From the NCBI RefSeq assembly GCF_016905005.1, contig NZ_JADIKC010000003.1, positions 620,001-684,000 of the forward strand: 64,000 nucleotides of DNA. Reading direction: 5' to 3'. The position numbers and the translations under genes are program-made. Source of the stretch: Dyella kyungheensis (GTDB lineage Bacteria; Pseudomonadota; Gammaproteobacteria; Xanthomonadales; Rhodanobacteraceae). Below are positions 26,950-37,194 of the stretch, piece after piece (the stretch's first letter is position 1; each line of letters starts with the position of its first letter). The notes below the pieces were generated by a model. The model worked only from the letters and a program-made list of their open reading frames with translations, ran no database searches and had not been told where the DNA came from.

Positions 26950-29870
26950 GCAGGCTTCGCCGACTGTTCCAGCAGCGCCTCCTGCGCTTCGCTGAACGCG
27001 CGATAGCGCTTCTGCCATTCGGATGGCTGGCTTACGCGCGTCACCTGCACGGCGGTCACCTTGTACTCGGGGCAGTTGGTGGCCCAGTCCGAATTCTCGG
27101 TGGTGATGACGTTGGCGCCCGAACCGGGAAAGTGGAACGTGGTGTAGACCACGCCCGGTTGCATGCGTTCGGAGACGACGGCGCGCAGCACGGTTTCGCC
27201 GGCGCGACTGACGATGCCGACCCAGTCGTCATCGGTGATGCCGCGTTCTTCGGCATCGTGCGGATGGATTTCCAGCCGGTCTTCGTCGTGCCACATCACG
27301 TTGGCCGTGCGGCGCGTCTGCGCACCCACGTTGTACTGGCTGAGGATGCGGCCGGTGGTGAGGATCAGCGGGTGCTCGGCGCTCACCTTCTCGGTGGTCG
27401 CCACGTACTCGGTCAGCATGAAGCGGCCCTTGCCGCGCACGAACTCGTCGACATGCATCACCGGCGTGCCATCGGGATGCTCGTCGTTGCACGGCCATTG
27501 CACGGAACCGAGCGCTTCGATCTTCTCGAAGCTCACGCCGTGGAAGGTGGGCGTCAACCGTGCAATTTCATCGAGGATCTGCGAGGCGTGCGTGTAGTGC
27601 ATGGGATAGCCCATGGCATTGGCCAGCAGTTGGGTGATCTCCCAGTCGGCGTAGCCACCCTGGGGTTCCATCACCTTGCGCACCAGCGACATGCGCCGCT
27701 CGGCGTTGGTGAAGGTGCCGTCCTTTTCCAGGAACGAACTGCCCGGCAGGAAGACGTGGGCGAACTTCGCCGTCTCGTTGAGGAACAGGTCCTGCACCAC
27801 GATGCATTCCATCGAAGTCAGCGCGGCGGTCACGTGCTGGGTATCGGGATCGGACTGCGCAATGTCCTCGCCCTCGATGTACAGGCCCTTGAAGCTGCCA
27901 TCGAGCGCAGCCTCGAACATATTGGGAATGCGCAGGCCGGGCTCGCTCAACAGCGGTACGCCCCAGGCCTGCTCGAAGGACTGGCGCACGGCGGCATCGC
28001 CGACATGGCGATAGCCGGGGAACTCGTGCGGGAACGAGCCCATGTCGCAGGAGCCCTGCACGTTGTTCTGGCCGCGCAGCGGATTCACGCCGACGCCTTC
28101 GCGGCCGATATTGCCGGTGGCCATGGCGAGATTGGCAATCGCCATCACCGAGGTGGAGCCTTGCGCGTGTTCGGTGACGCCCAGGCCGTAATAGATGGCG
28201 CCGTTGCCGCCGGTGGCATAGAGGCGGGCAGCGCCGCGCACCAGTTCGGCCGGCACGCCGGTGACGCTTTCCATCGCTTCGGGGCTGTATTTTTCCTGCG
28301 CTACGAAAGTGCGCCACTTGGCGAATGCTTCGGGTTCGCAGCGACGCGCCACGAAGTCCTCGTCGACCAGGCCTTCGGTGACGATCACATGGGCCAGCGT
28401 GTCGAGCACCGCCACGTTCGTGCCAGGACGCAGGCGCAGGTGGTAGTCGGCCTTGATGTGCGGCGTGCGCACCAGGTCGATGCGGCGCGGGTCGATCACG
28501 ATGAGCTTGGCACCCGCGCGCAGGCGCTGCTTCATCTGCGAGCCGAAGACCGGGTGCGCGTCGGTGGGGTTGGCACCGATCACCAGCACCACGTCGGTGG
28601 CGCGGATGGAATCGAAGTCCTGGGTGCCGGCCGATTCACCCAGGGTGGCCTTGAGGCCGTAGCCGGTGGGCGAATGGCAGACGCGGGCGCAGGTATCCAC
28701 GTTGTTGTTGCCGAAGCCGGCGCGTACGAGCTTCTGCACGAGGTAGGTTTCCTCGTTCGTGCAACGCGACGAGGTGATGCCGCCGATGGCGTGCTTGCCG
28801 TACGTCCCCTGCAGGCGCTTGAACTCGCTGGCGACGTGGCCGATCGCTTCTTCCCAGCTCACCACGCGCCATGGATCGGAGATCTTGGCGCGGATCATGG
28901 GCGTGGTAATGCGATCCGGGTGCGTGGCGTAGCCGATCGCGAAGCGGCCCTTCACGCAGGAGTGGCCATGGTTCGCATGGCCGTCCTTGTTCGGCACCAT
29001 GCGCACGATTTCCTGGCCTTTCATCTCGGCGCGGAAGCTGCAGCCCACGCCGCAATAGGCGCAGGTGGTGACCACGCTGTGCTCGGCCTGGCCTTTGTCG
29101 ATCAGCGACTTCTCGGAGAGCGTGGCGGTGGGGCAGGCCTGTACGCAGGCGCCGCACGATACGCATTCGGAATCGAGGAAGCGGTTGTCCTGGCTGGCCG
29201 CCACTTTGGATTCGAAACCACGGCCTTGGATGGTCAGCGCAAACGTACCCTGCACCTCGTCGCAGGCGCGCACGCAGCGTGAGCAGGCGATGCACTTGGA
29301 AGGATCGAAGGTGAAGTAGGGATTGGATTCGTCCTTCGGTGAGAACAGCGGATTGGGCACTGTTTGACGAGTGCGGCCATGGATGGCCGCTTCTTGATCG
29401 TCGCGCGCAGGGATGCGCGCATAAACATGATTGGCGCCGTCGTAGCCGTAGCGCACATCGCGCAGGCCCACCACGCCGGCCATGTCCTGCAACTCGCAGT
29501 GCCCGTTGGCGGGGCACGTGAGGCAGTCCAGCGGGTGATCGGAGATATACAGCTCCATCACGCCGCGGCGGATCTCGGCGAGCTTGGGCGTCTGCGTGGC
29601 CACCTTCATGCCTTCGCTGACCGGGGTGGTGCACGAGGCGGGGTAGCCTTTGCGTCCGTCGATCTCGACCAGGCACAGGCGGCATGAACCGAACGCGTCG
29701 AGCATCTCGGTGGCGCACAGTTTGGGAATGCTGATGCCAGCCTGCGCGGCAGCGCGCATGACCGAGGTGCCTTCGGGCACTTCGATGCGCCGGCCGTCGA
29801 TGTCCAGCGACACCATCGTTTGCGATAGCGATTTAGGAGTGCCGAGATCGATTTCGACGATGGACAGCAT
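26946..29870 (-). CDS. fdsA: NAD-dependent formate dehydrogenase alpha subunit FdsA
   Basis: 974 aa, cytoplasmic. N-terminal [2Fe-2S] domain (C52, C63, C66, C80), a NuoG-type His/Cys cluster (DCLTCPANGHC, ~116-125), two [4Fe-4S] clusters (CIACSRC...C from 193 and CVSCGACVQAC from 236), then the molybdopterin core with its own cluster (CAYCGVGC, 270-277; C305). The Mo ligand is Cys398 (CARVCHSPTGYG), so this is a cysteine, not selenocysteine, enzyme. It oxidises formate to CO2. Separated from fdsB by 223 bases containing a repeat pair. Confidence 0.96.
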   Translation of the reverse strand: MLSIVEIDLGTPKSLSQTMVSLDIDGRRIEVPEGTSVMRAAAQAGISIPKLCATEMLDAFGSCRLCLVEIDGRKGYPASCTTPVSEGMKVATQTPKLAEIRRGVMELYISDHPLDCLTCPANGHCELQDMAGVVGLRDVRYGYDGANHVYARIPARDDQEAAIHGRTRQTVPNPLFSPKDESNPYFTFDPSKCIACSRCVRACDEVQGTFALTIQGRGFESKVAASQDNRFLDSECVSCGACVQACPTATLSEKSLIDKGQAEHSVVTTCAYCGVGCSFRAEMKGQEIVRMVPNKDGHANHGHSCVKGRFAIGYATHPDRITTPMIRAKISDPWRVVSWEEAIGHVASEFKRLQGTYGKHAIGGITSSRCTNEETYLVQKLVRAGFGNNNVDTCARVCHSPTGYGLKATLGESAGTQDFDSIRATDVVLVIGANPTDAHPVFGSQMKQRLRAGAKLIVIDPRRIDLVRTPHIKADYHLRLRPGTNVAVLDTLAHVIVTEGLVDEDFVARRCEPEAFAKWRTFVAQEKYSPEAMESVTGVPAELVRGAARLYATGGNGAIYYGLGVTEHAQGSTSVMAIANLAMATGNIGREGVGVNPLRGQNNVQGSCDMGSFPHEFPGYRHVGDAAVRQSFEQAWGVPLLSEPGLRIPNMFEAALDGSFKGLYIEGEDIAQSDPDTQHVTAALTSMECIVVQDLFLNETAKFAHVFLPGSSFLEKDGTFTNAERRMSLVRKVMEPQGGYADWEITQLLANAMGYPMHYTHASQILDEIARLTPTFHGVSFEKIEALGSVQWPCNDEHPDGTPVMHVDEFVRGKGRFMLTEYVATTEKVSAEHPLILTTGRILSQYNVGAQTRRTANVMWHDEDRLEIHPHDAEERGITDDDWVGIVSRAGETVLRAVVSERMQPGVVYTTFHFPGSGANVITTENSDWATNCPEYKVTAVQVTRVSQPSEWQKRYRAFSEAQEALLEQSAKPA

Positions 29871-29920
29871 AAGGTAACTCCCAGGAACCTAATTCAACGT
29901 TTGCCCGAGCATTCATTTCC

Positions 29921-30055
29921 CTCACCGTCATTCCGGCGCAGGCGGGAATCCAGGAGCGGCACGGATCGATGGTCGCGACAGAGCAGGTCGTGCTCTTTCG
30001 CGATAACCGCACACTCCCGCCACTGGATTCCGGCCTGCGCCGGAATGACGGTGAG
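29921..30055. repeat. Inverted repeat pair inside the fds operon
   Basis: CTCACCGTCATTCCGGCGCAGG at 29921 onwards and its inverse at 30017-30055 (ending GGAATGACGGTGAG). The outer arms are nearly perfect over ~39 bases and could fold into a long hairpin in the fds mRNA between fdsB and fdsA. Confidence 0.9.
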
Positions 30056-30093
30056 GAATGCGGCGGCGTTTACGCGAGGCATGGCACGGGCTC

Positions 30094-31650
30094 TCAGTTC
30101 ACCGGCTCAGCCGAGCCCGCGAAATCTTCGTGGAAATGATCCAACGCGCTGAGCACGGGGAAGGGCGCCATGCCGCCGAGGGCGCACAGCGAGCCGGCCA
30201 CCATGGTCTGGCAGAGGTCGCGCAGCAGCACTTCGTCGCGTTGGCGTCCGGCGTTGTCGCTGGCCAGCAGGCGGTCGATCACTTCCACGCCGCGGGTGGA
30301 ACCGATGCGGCACGGCGTGCATTTGCCGCACGATTCGATCGCGCAGAACTCCATCGCGTAGCGCGCCTGCGCCGCCATGTTCACGGTGTCGTCGAACACC
30401 ACCACGCCGCCGTGGCCAAGCATGCCGCCAATGGCGGCGAAGCCTTCGTAGTCGATCGGTGCGTCGAGTTGCGAGGCCGGAATATAGGCACCCAACGGAC
30501 CGCCCACCTGCACGGCGCGTACCGGGCGCCCGCTGGCCGTGCCGCCGCCATAGCCTTCGATCAGTTCGCGCAGGCTCAGCCCGAAGGCACGTTCAATCAG
30601 TCCAGGCCGCTTGAGGTTGCCGGCGAGCTGGATCGGCAAGGTGCCCCGCGAGCGGCCGCTGCCGTAGTCGCGATAGAACGCCGCGCCCTGGTCCAGAATG
30701 ATCGGAACCGATGCAAAGGTGACCACGTTGTTGATCACCGTGGGCTTGCCGAACAGGCCGTGGATGGCCGGCAGCGGCGGCTTCACGCGAACCTGTCCGC
30801 GCTTGCCCTCCAGCGATTCCAGCATCGAGGTTTCTTCGCCGCAGATGTACGCGCCGCCGCCAAGCCGCACTTCCAGGTGGAAGGCCTTGCCGCTGCCGCG
30901 CACATCGTCGCCGAGGTAGCCGTTCGCTTCGGCGATGGCGATGGCGGCGTTCAGGGCACGATGTGCATGCGGGTATTCGACGCGGAGGTAGATATAGCCG
31001 CGCGTCGCGCCCACGGCGATGCCGGCGATGGTCATGCCTTCGATCAGCACGAACGGATCGCCTTCCATGATCATGCGGTCGGCGTAGGTGCCCGAATCGC
31101 CTTCGTCAGCGTTGCAGGCCACGTACTTCTGCACGGCCTTGGCGTCGAGGCAGGTCTTCCACTTGATGCCGGTGGGGAAGGCGGCGCCGCCGCGGCCGCG
31201 CAGGCCCGAATCGGTCACGGTCTGCACGATTTCCGCATCGCTCATGCGCAAGGCCGCATCGAGTCCGCGATAGCCGCCATGCGCGAGGTAGTCGTCAAGG
31301 CTGCGCGGATCGACGATGCCGACGCGCGCGAAGGTGAGGCGTTGCTGGTTCTTCAGATACGCGATGTCTTCGGTGGGGCCGAGCGAGAGTGCGTGGGCAC
31401 CGCCGTGCAGGAAATCCGCGTCGAAGAGTGCGGTTACGTCGTCGGGTTGTACCGGGCCGTAGGCGACTCGCCCTGCCGGCGTAACCACTTCGACCAGTGG
31501 CTCCAGCCAGAACATGCCGCGAGAACCGTTGCGGACAATGGCGATGTCAAGGCCGCGCCGCTCCGCCTGCTCGGCGATGGCCACGGCCACAGCTTCGGCA
31601 CCCAACGAGAGGGCACTCGCATCGCGCGGCACATACACAGTGAAACTCAT
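30094..31650 (-). CDS. fdsB: Formate dehydrogenase beta subunit FdsB (NuoF-like)
   Basis: 518 aa diaphorase subunit carrying FMN, a [4Fe-4S] cluster and the NAD site. Motifs: [13 protein letters not shown] (FMN/NAD), [27 protein letters not shown] and the cluster [10 protein letters not shown] near the C-terminus. The N-terminal ~130 residues form a thioredoxin-like domain usual for FdsB. The ATG at 31650 overlaps fdsG by ATGA; the seven codons before it are fdsG shadow. Confidence 0.95.
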   Translation of the reverse strand: MSFTVYVPRDASALSLGAEAVAVAIAEQAERRGLDIAIVRNGSRGMFWLEPLVEVVTPAGRVAYGPVQPDDVTALFDADFLHGGAHALSLGPTEDIAYLKNQQRLTFARVGIVDPRSLDDYLAHGGYRGLDAALRMSDAEIVQTVTDSGLRGRGGAAFPTGIKWKTCLDAKAVQKYVACNADEGDSGTYADRMIMEGDPFVLIEGMTIAGIAVGATRGYIYLRVEYPHAHRALNAAIAIAEANGYLGDDVRGSGKAFHLEVRLGGGAYICGEETSMLESLEGKRGQVRVKPPLPAIHGLFGKPTVINNVVTFASVPIILDQGAAFYRDYGSGRSRGTLPIQLAGNLKRPGLIERAFGLSLRELIEGYGGGTASGRPVRAVQVGGPLGAYIPASQLDAPIDYEGFAAIGGMLGHGGVVVFDDTVNMAAQARYAMEFCAIESCGKCTPCRIGSTRGVEVIDRLLASDNAGRQRDEVLLRDLCQTMVAGSLCALGGMAPFPVLSALDHFHEDFAGSAEPVN

Positions 31651-32147
31651 GAAGCCTCCGCAGCGAGCCATGCGTCGAACCGCTCAGGCGTGACCCGGCC
31701 CTTCAACTCGCCATCCACCATCATGGCCGGCGAACACGCGCAGTTGCCCAGGCAGTAGACCGGCTCCAGCGTGTATTCGCCGTCCTTGGTCGTCTCGTGA
31801 AAGTCTACGCCCAGCCGCTGTTTGACGTGTTTTTCCAGCGTGACGGCGCCCATCGCCTGGCACGACTCGGCGCGGCACAGATGAATCACGTGCCTGCCCG
31901 CCGGCTGCTGCCGGAAGTAGTGATAGAAGCTGATCACGCCATGCACATCGGCCCGCGAGAGATTCATCTCGCGGGCGATGAGGGGCACGGCGGCCTCAGG
32001 GACATATCCCAGCGCATCCTGAATGCCGTGAAGCACCGGGAGCAGGGCGCCCGGAAGATCCTTCAGGCGCCCGGTGACGTCCAGTACCACGAGCCGCACG
32101 GACTCGGGAATATCGGGTAGCGATGAGCCAGTAGCCGCGCGTTTCAT
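31647..32147 (-). CDS. fdsG: Formate dehydrogenase gamma subunit FdsG (NuoE-like)
   Basis: 166 aa with a thioredoxin-like [2Fe-2S] domain. Cluster cysteines are in [12 protein letters not shown] and [12 protein letters not shown]. The upstream helical part ([20 protein letters not shown]) matches NuoE. It passes electrons between FdsA and FdsB. Lies 13 bases after the MFS carrier gene. Confidence 0.95.
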   Translation of the reverse strand: MKRAATGSSLPDIPESVRLVVLDVTGRLKDLPGALLPVLHGIQDALGYVPEAAVPLIAREMNLSRADVHGVISFYHYFRQQPAGRHVIHLCRAESCQAMGAVTLEKHVKQRLGVDFHETTKDGEYTLEPVYCLGNCACSPAMMVDGELKGRVTPERFDAWLAAEAS

Positions 32148-32160
32148 GTTTCCACCATCG

Positions 32161-33816
32161 TCAGAACAAGGCCGCGGCCTTGGTGATCGCTATCCATACG
32201 CCGATCAGGAAGGGTATGCCAACCAGTGCCCAGGCCACGAGGCCCAGCCCACCGAAACCGCCACGCGCTGCGTCCTGTGCGCTCGCCGAGGTGAACGCGG
32301 ATTCGCGCTGCAGCGACTTTTCGTGCGCCAGCTCGGCGTCGGTCATCAAGGCGCTTTCCTTCACCGGCTTGATCAGCAGGTTGCAGATCATGCCCACCAG
32401 CAGCAGGACCGCAAGGATATACAGCGTGCGATCGTAGACGAGGTTCTTGGCCACGCCCGCATCCAACTGCGCCTGCCGCACTGCGGCGATCAGGAACGGT
32501 CCAGCGATGCCCGCCACCGACCACGCCGTGAGCAGGCGGCCATGAATCGCGCCCACCATCTGCGTGCCGAAGATATCCGACAGATACGCCGGCACCGTGG
32601 CGAAGCCGCCGCCGTACATCGACAGGATCACGCACACGGCGATCACGAACGCACCGGCCATGCCCATGTGTCCCAGCGTGGGCAGCGTGCAATACAGCAC
32701 GATGCCCAGGGCGAAGAAGATGAAGTAGGTGGTCTTGCGGCCGATGAAGTCCGAGGTCGAGGCCCAGGCAATGCGTCCCAGGCTGTTGAACAGGCTGATC
32801 AGGCCGACCAGTCCCGCCGCCGACGCTGCAATGGCGGCCTTCTGCGCGGTGCTCAATACCGTGCTCGCATCCAGGCCGAGCAGCTTGCCGCCGAACACAT
32901 CCTGGAACATCGGGCTGGCCATCGACAGCACGCCGATGCCGGCCGTGACGTTCATGCACAAGACCATCCAGATCAGCCAGAACTGGGGCGTCTTCCAGGC
33001 GCGGTTGAGGTGCACATGGCGATGGGTGATCAATTTGTTGGTCGAGCCTTCGGGCGGAGTCCAGCCCAGCGGGCGCCAGCCCGACGGCGGCACGCGGAAG
33101 CCGAACGCGCCGGCCATCATGGCGGCCAGGTAGATCACGCCCATGCAGATCAACGCGGACGACACGCCCGGCACGTCGCCATGCGAGAACTTCTTCATCA
33201 GCGCCACGGCCAGGGGCGCACCGATCATCGCGCCGCCGCCGTAGCCCATGATGGCGAAGCCGGTGGCGAGGCCGCGCCGGTCGGGGAACCATTTGATCAA
33301 GGTCGATACGGGTGTGATGTAACCCAGGCCTTGCCCTATGCCGCCGAGCACGCCTGCGCCCAGGTACACCAGCCATAGTTGATGCATCGATACGCCGATG
33401 CCGCCCACGACCAGGCCGCCGCCCCAGCACAGCGCCGCGATGAAGCCGGCCTTGCGCGGGCCGGCATGTTCCAGCCACGCCCCCCAGATCGCCGCCGAAA
33501 TGCCGAGCATGGCGATGAAGGTTTCAAAGATGTGGTTGACCGAGGGCACCGTCCAGTTGCAGGCGGTGGTGAACAGCTGGGCCAGGAAACCCAGCTTGGC
33601 GCAGGTCGCCGGATCGGCTTCCGTGACCAGCTTGGTCATTGGCAGCCAGAACACCGAAAAGCCATAGGCCATGCCGATGCTGAGATGGATGGCCAATGCG
33701 GCCGGCGGTACCAGCCAGCGATTGAATCGCGGCCCGGCGATGGTGCTTTCTCTGGACAGCACGGAGGCGTTCCCTCCGTCCCCCGTCAGTACATCGGTTT
33801 CAGATACACCCACCAT
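32161..33816 (-). CDS. MFS transporter, oxalate/formate antiporter (OFA) family
   Basis: 551 aa, about 12 membrane helices with a long central loop and a C-terminal extra helix ([20 protein letters not shown]). MFS signature-like text: GWPDRRG-type loop as [12 protein letters not shown] and [16 protein letters not shown]-type N-terminus ([19 protein letters not shown]). It heads the fds operon, so formate or oxalate/formate exchange is the likely cargo (inference from context). GGGGGAG lies 6 bases before the ATG at 33816. Confidence 0.85.
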   Translation of the reverse strand: MVGVSETDVLTGDGGNASVLSRESTIAGPRFNRWLVPPAALAIHLSIGMAYGFSVFWLPMTKLVTEADPATCAKLGFLAQLFTTACNWTVPSVNHIFETFIAMLGISAAIWGAWLEHAGPRKAGFIAALCWGGGLVVGGIGVSMHQLWLVYLGAGVLGGIGQGLGYITPVSTLIKWFPDRRGLATGFAIMGYGGGAMIGAPLAVALMKKFSHGDVPGVSSALICMGVIYLAAMMAGAFGFRVPPSGWRPLGWTPPEGSTNKLITHRHVHLNRAWKTPQFWLIWMVLCMNVTAGIGVLSMASPMFQDVFGGKLLGLDASTVLSTAQKAAIAASAAGLVGLISLFNSLGRIAWASTSDFIGRKTTYFIFFALGIVLYCTLPTLGHMGMAGAFVIAVCVILSMYGGGFATVPAYLSDIFGTQMVGAIHGRLLTAWSVAGIAGPFLIAAVRQAQLDAGVAKNLVYDRTLYILAVLLLVGMICNLLIKPVKESALMTDAELAHEKSLQRESAFTSASAQDAARGGFGGLGLVAWALVGIPFLIGVWIAITKAAALF

Positions 33817-33972
33817 GAGCATCTCCCCCGGTTATGGCCCGGCCCCCCGGCCGAGCATCTGCGCGATGTGTAGAGCCCCTCGGTCGGACGCGCCACCCGA
33901 CGATGGTCGAACACGGTTCTTTAAACCTGCACTATGCCAAGGTGGAACCCACCTTGTTGCTGCGGCGCAACG

Positions 33973-33985
33973 GATTGTGACAATC
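33973..33985. promoter_or_regulatory. Palindrome in the fds/moeA divergent region
   Basis: GATTGTGACAATC is a perfect 6+1+6 inverted repeat, followed by GCAAGC-AAC-GCTTGC (33991-34005). It lies between the divergent MFS-fds and moeA operons and is a plausible operator; regulator unknown. It does not match the ModE consensus I remember. Confidence 0.4.
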
Positions 33986-34077
33986 AGCGCGCAAGCAACG
34001 CTTGCAATGTCACCGTGCTCACACCGAGCATGTGATGACATGACTCCTACGCGCGATAGGCCAGGCCGAGCTTCAGC

Positions 34078-35328
34078 ATGATTGGTTACGATGACGCCCT
34101 GTTTGCGCTACTCCAACAGGCCCGACGGCTGGACGCGGTTTCCTGCGCCACCGCCGATGCCCTGGGCAAGGTGCTCGCCGCCGATGTGGTGAGTCCAATG
34201 GACCTGCCGTCGTTCGATCACTCCGCGATGGACGGCTACGCGTTGCACGCCGGACAGACGCTGGCGGAGGGTACGGAGCACGCCGTGCACGGATCGCAGG
34301 CGGCGGGCGATGCTTCGTGCAACTCCCAAGGCATGGCTTGGGAAATCATGACGGGGGCGCGGTTGCCCGAGGGACTCGACAGCGTCGTCCCGGTCGAGCG
34401 CACCGAGCTGCTAGCGCGGCAGGACGATGGTTCACCGGCGCGCATCCGGCTGCTCGACACGCTGAACCCGAAGGCGAACGTACGCTATGCCGGCAGCGAT
34501 GTGGCCAAGGCTGCGGTGGCGATCCAGGCCGGCACAAGCGTCGAAGCCAACCACGTGATGCTGCTGGCTGCGCTTGGCGTGGCGCAGGTGCAGGTGGTTC
34601 GCCCGCCGCGCGTCGCCGTCATCTGCACCGGCAAGGAGTTGCAGGCCGATCTGGCGCAGCCGCTGGCGGACGGCCAGATCTACGGTTCCAACGGCCCGTA
34701 CCTTGCCGCTGCATTCGCCGCGATGGGCGCACAGGTGTGTTGCTGCGAGACGGTCGACGACACCAGCGCTACCTTCGTGGCTGCCGTGCAGCGTGCACGC
34801 GAGGCCGCCGCCGATCTCATCGTCAGCACCGGTGCGGTGTCGATGGGACGCTACGATTTCGTGCCTGATGCGCTGTTGGAACTTGGCGCACAGGTGTTGT
34901 TCCACAAGGTCGCCATCCGTCCGGGCAAGCCGCAGCTGGCGGCCATGCTGGGCGATGCGATGGTGTTTGCCTTGCCGGGCACGCCGATGGCGGTCGCCGT
35001 GGGGCTGCGCTTCTTCGTTGCCCCGGTGTTGCGAGCCATGCGCGGGCAGGTGCCCGAGCGGACATGGCAGGCGGTGCTCGATGCGCCGCAGCAGGCGAAA
35101 GGCGGCTTGCTGCATTTTCTGTGCGCAACGGTGATGCCGGGCAGCGACGGCCGTCTGCACGCCCACGTGCTGGCTCAGCAGCAACCGTTTCGCATCCAGC
35201 CGTTTGCGCAGGCGAACGCATGGGTGCTGCTGTCGGGCGACGTGCCGGGCGACGCCCGGGTAGAGGTCGTCGGCCTGCAGCCGGAGACCCTGGTGTTCGG
35301 GCAAAACCATCCAGCGGGAGCGCGATAG
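34078..35328 (+). CDS. moeA: Molybdopterin molybdenumtransferase MoeA (copy 1)
   Basis: 416 aa. It inserts molybdate into adenylylated molybdopterin. The canonical PSFDHSAMDGYAL motif (about 43-55) is intact, as are STGAVSMGRYDFVP (~250) and the FALPGTPMAV loop (~301). The C-terminal domain IV is present. First gene of the plus-strand cofactor/uptake series, divergent from fds. Confidence 0.94.
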   Translation: MIGYDDALFALLQQARRLDAVSCATADALGKVLAADVVSPMDLPSFDHSAMDGYALHAGQTLAEGTEHAVHGSQAAGDASCNSQGMAWEIMTGARLPEGLDSVVPVERTELLARQDDGSPARIRLLDTLNPKANVRYAGSDVAKAAVAIQAGTSVEANHVMLLAALGVAQVQVVRPPRVAVICTGKELQADLAQPLADGQIYGSNGPYLAAAFAAMGAQVCCCETVDDTSATFVAAVQRAREAAADLIVSTGAVSMGRYDFVPDALLELGAQVLFHKVAIRPGKPQLAAMLGDAMVFALPGTPMAVAVGLRFFVAPVLRAMRGQVPERTWQAVLDAPQQAKGGLLHFLCATVMPGSDGRLHAHVLAQQQPFRIQPFAQANAWVLLSGDVPGDARVEVVGLQPETLVFGQNHPAGAR

Positions 35329-35667
35329 ATGAAACTGCAGATCGAAAACCAGAGCCTTCGCGTGCGAGTCAACGAAGACGAATTGGCCCAGCTGCTGACC
35401 GAGCGGCCCTTGCAGGCGAGCACGCGCTTCACCCGCGACATGACGCTTTCCTGCACGCTCAGGGCAGTGCCGGGTGCGGCCGCGCGTTTTGGCGGACAGC
35501 CCGATGCATGGACGATCGATCTGCCGCTGGACGACGTGCGCGCGCACGCTGCCCGGCTGCCCACGCGCGAAGGCCTGCTGTTCGAACTGGAAAGCGGCGA
35601 GGGCGAGCCGCTGGAATTGCGCTTCGATGTGGACGTGCGTGACAGCGTGCGCCATCGTCGCGCTTGA
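35329..35667 (+). CDS. Short conserved-looking protein between moeA and modA
   Basis: 112 aa starting MKLQIENQSLRVRVNEDELA, beta-rich, with an acidic C-terminal part. The ATG abuts the moeA stop directly, so it is co-translated. From memory it resembles a family of ~115-aa proteins annotated as DUF7009, but I cannot confirm that. Its place inside a Mo operon suggests a role in molybdenum handling (inference). Confidence 0.6.
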   Translation: MKLQIENQSLRVRVNEDELAQLLTERPLQASTRFTRDMTLSCTLRAVPGAAARFGGQPDAWTIDLPLDDVRAHAARLPTREGLLFELESGEGEPLELRFDVDVRDSVRHRRA

Positions 35668-35725
35668 GACACAAAGGTTGGGCTACGCTCGGCCGCCCCA
35701 TGAACGGCACGACAGGAGTGACACG

Positions 35726-36502
35726 ATGATGCGTCGGCTATGGCAGGGCTTGCTGCTGGTGAGTTCGGTGTTCGCCTCCGTCGCGCCGGCGGCGCCGGTC
35801 GATGCGCACATCACGGTGGCGGCGGCGGCGGATCTGCATCAGGCGCTGGACGAAGTGGTGGCGGCGTATCGCCACGACCATCCCGCCAGCCGCATCGACG
35901 TCACCTATGGCTCCTCCGGCAACCTGCTGACGCAGATCGAACAGGGCGCGCCGTTCGAGATCTTTTTCTCGGCCGACAGCAGTTATCCGCAGCAACTGGT
36001 GGAGCATGGCAAGGCCAGTGGAACACCCGTGCCTTATGCGCTGGGCCACCTGGTGATGTGGAGCGCGAGCATCGACATGAAGGGCGTGCAGGTGGCCGAT
36101 CTGGCGCAGGCGAAGTTCGGTCGCATCGCCATCGCCAACCCGCAGCATGCCCCCTACGGCAAGCGCGCCGAACAGGCGCTGCGCGCGGCCGGCATCTGGG
36201 ACCAGGTGCAATCGCGGCTGGTGTTTGGCGACAACATCGCGCAGACCGCGCAGTTCGCGCAGAGCGGCAACGCGCAGGTCGGCCTGGTGGCCGAATCGCT
36301 GGTGTTGGGTTCGCCCGCGAAGGGGAGTTTTGCGTCGGTGCCGCCGTCGCTGTACGAGCCGCTCAAGCAGAGCTTCGTGATCACCCAGCGCGGCGCCGGC
36401 AATGCGCTGGCGCAAGACTTTGCGCGTTACGTGCAGAGCGCGCCGGCCAAGGCGATCCTCTCGCGCTACGGCTTCGAGCTGCCGGCGGACGCCGCGCACT
36501 GA
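35726..36502 (+). CDS. modA: Molybdate ABC transporter, periplasmic binding protein
   Basis: 258 aa. Signal peptide 1-26 (cleavage after PVDA or near it), then VAAAADLHQALDEVV and TYGSSGNLLTQIEQGAPFEIFFSAD (two pieces of the ModA oxyanion site), GDNIAQTAQFAQSGNAQVG and a C-terminal SRYGFELP. Binds molybdate or tungstate. CAGGAG precedes the ATG at 35726. Confidence 0.95.
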   Translation: MMRRLWQGLLLVSSVFASVAPAAPVDAHITVAAAADLHQALDEVVAAYRHDHPASRIDVTYGSSGNLLTQIEQGAPFEIFFSADSSYPQQLVEHGKASGTPVPYALGHLVMWSASIDMKGVQVADLAQAKFGRIAIANPQHAPYGKRAEQALRAAGIWDQVQSRLVFGDNIAQTAQFAQSGNAQVGLVAESLVLGSPAKGSFASVPPSLYEPLKQSFVITQRGAGNALAQDFARYVQSAPAKAILSRYGFELPADAAH

Positions 36503-36510
36503 GCGCCACC

Positions 36511-37194
36511 ATGGCCCTGCTGACGGAAGCGGACATCGAAGCGCTGGGCCTGACGCTGCGATTGGCGGCCACGGTGACGCTGCTGTTGCTGCTGCTGGGC
36601 CTGCCGTTGGCCTGGTGGCTGGCGCATACACGTTCGCCCTGGCGGCGCCCCATCGCTGCCGTGGTGGCGTTACCTTTGGTGCTGCCGCCCACCGTGCTGG
36701 GTTTCTATCTGCTGATGTTGCTCGGTCCTGACGGCGTGGTGGGGCGCGCGTTGGCCGCGCTGGGGCTGGCGGCGCTGCCATTTACCTTCAAGGGCTTGGT
36801 GGTGGCGTCGATGCTCTATTCGCTGCCGTTCGTGGTGCAGCCGCTGCACAACGCGTTCGATGCGGTGGGAAACCGCCCGCTGGAAGTGGCGGCCACCTTG
36901 CGTGCCGGCCCGCTGGATCGATTCTTCAGCGTGGCCTTGCCGCTGGCCTGGCCGGGCGTGGTCACGGCCGCGGTGCTCGGTTTTGCGCACACCGTGGGCG
37001 AGTTCGGCGTGGTGCTGATGATCGGCGGCAATATTCCCGGACAGACACGCGTGCTTTCGATGCGCATCTACGATCATGTGCAGGCCGGCGAATACCACCA
37101 GGCGAATGTGCTTTCGCTGTGCCTGCTGGCGGTCTCCTTCGCGGCATTGCTCGCCATGTCGCTGCTGCGTACCCGCAGGTCGGCGCGTGACTGA
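36511..37194 (+). CDS. modB: Molybdate ABC transporter permease
   Basis: 227 aa with five to six membrane helices. The permease EAA-type loop is EVAATLRAGPLDRFFSVALPL. Family text LPPTVLGFYLLMLLG and HTVGEFGVVLMIGGNIPG is typical of ModB. The gene starts 8 bases after modA and overlaps modC by 8 bases. Confidence 0.95.
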   Translation: MALLTEADIEALGLTLRLAATVTLLLLLLGLPLAWWLAHTRSPWRRPIAAVVALPLVLPPTVLGFYLLMLLGPDGVVGRALAALGLAALPFTFKGLVVASMLYSLPFVVQPLHNAFDAVGNRPLEVAATLRAGPLDRFFSVALPLAWPGVVTAAVLGFAHTVGEFGVVLMIGGNIPGQTRVLSMRIYDHVQAGEYHQANVLSLCLLAVSFAALLAMSLLRTRRSARD

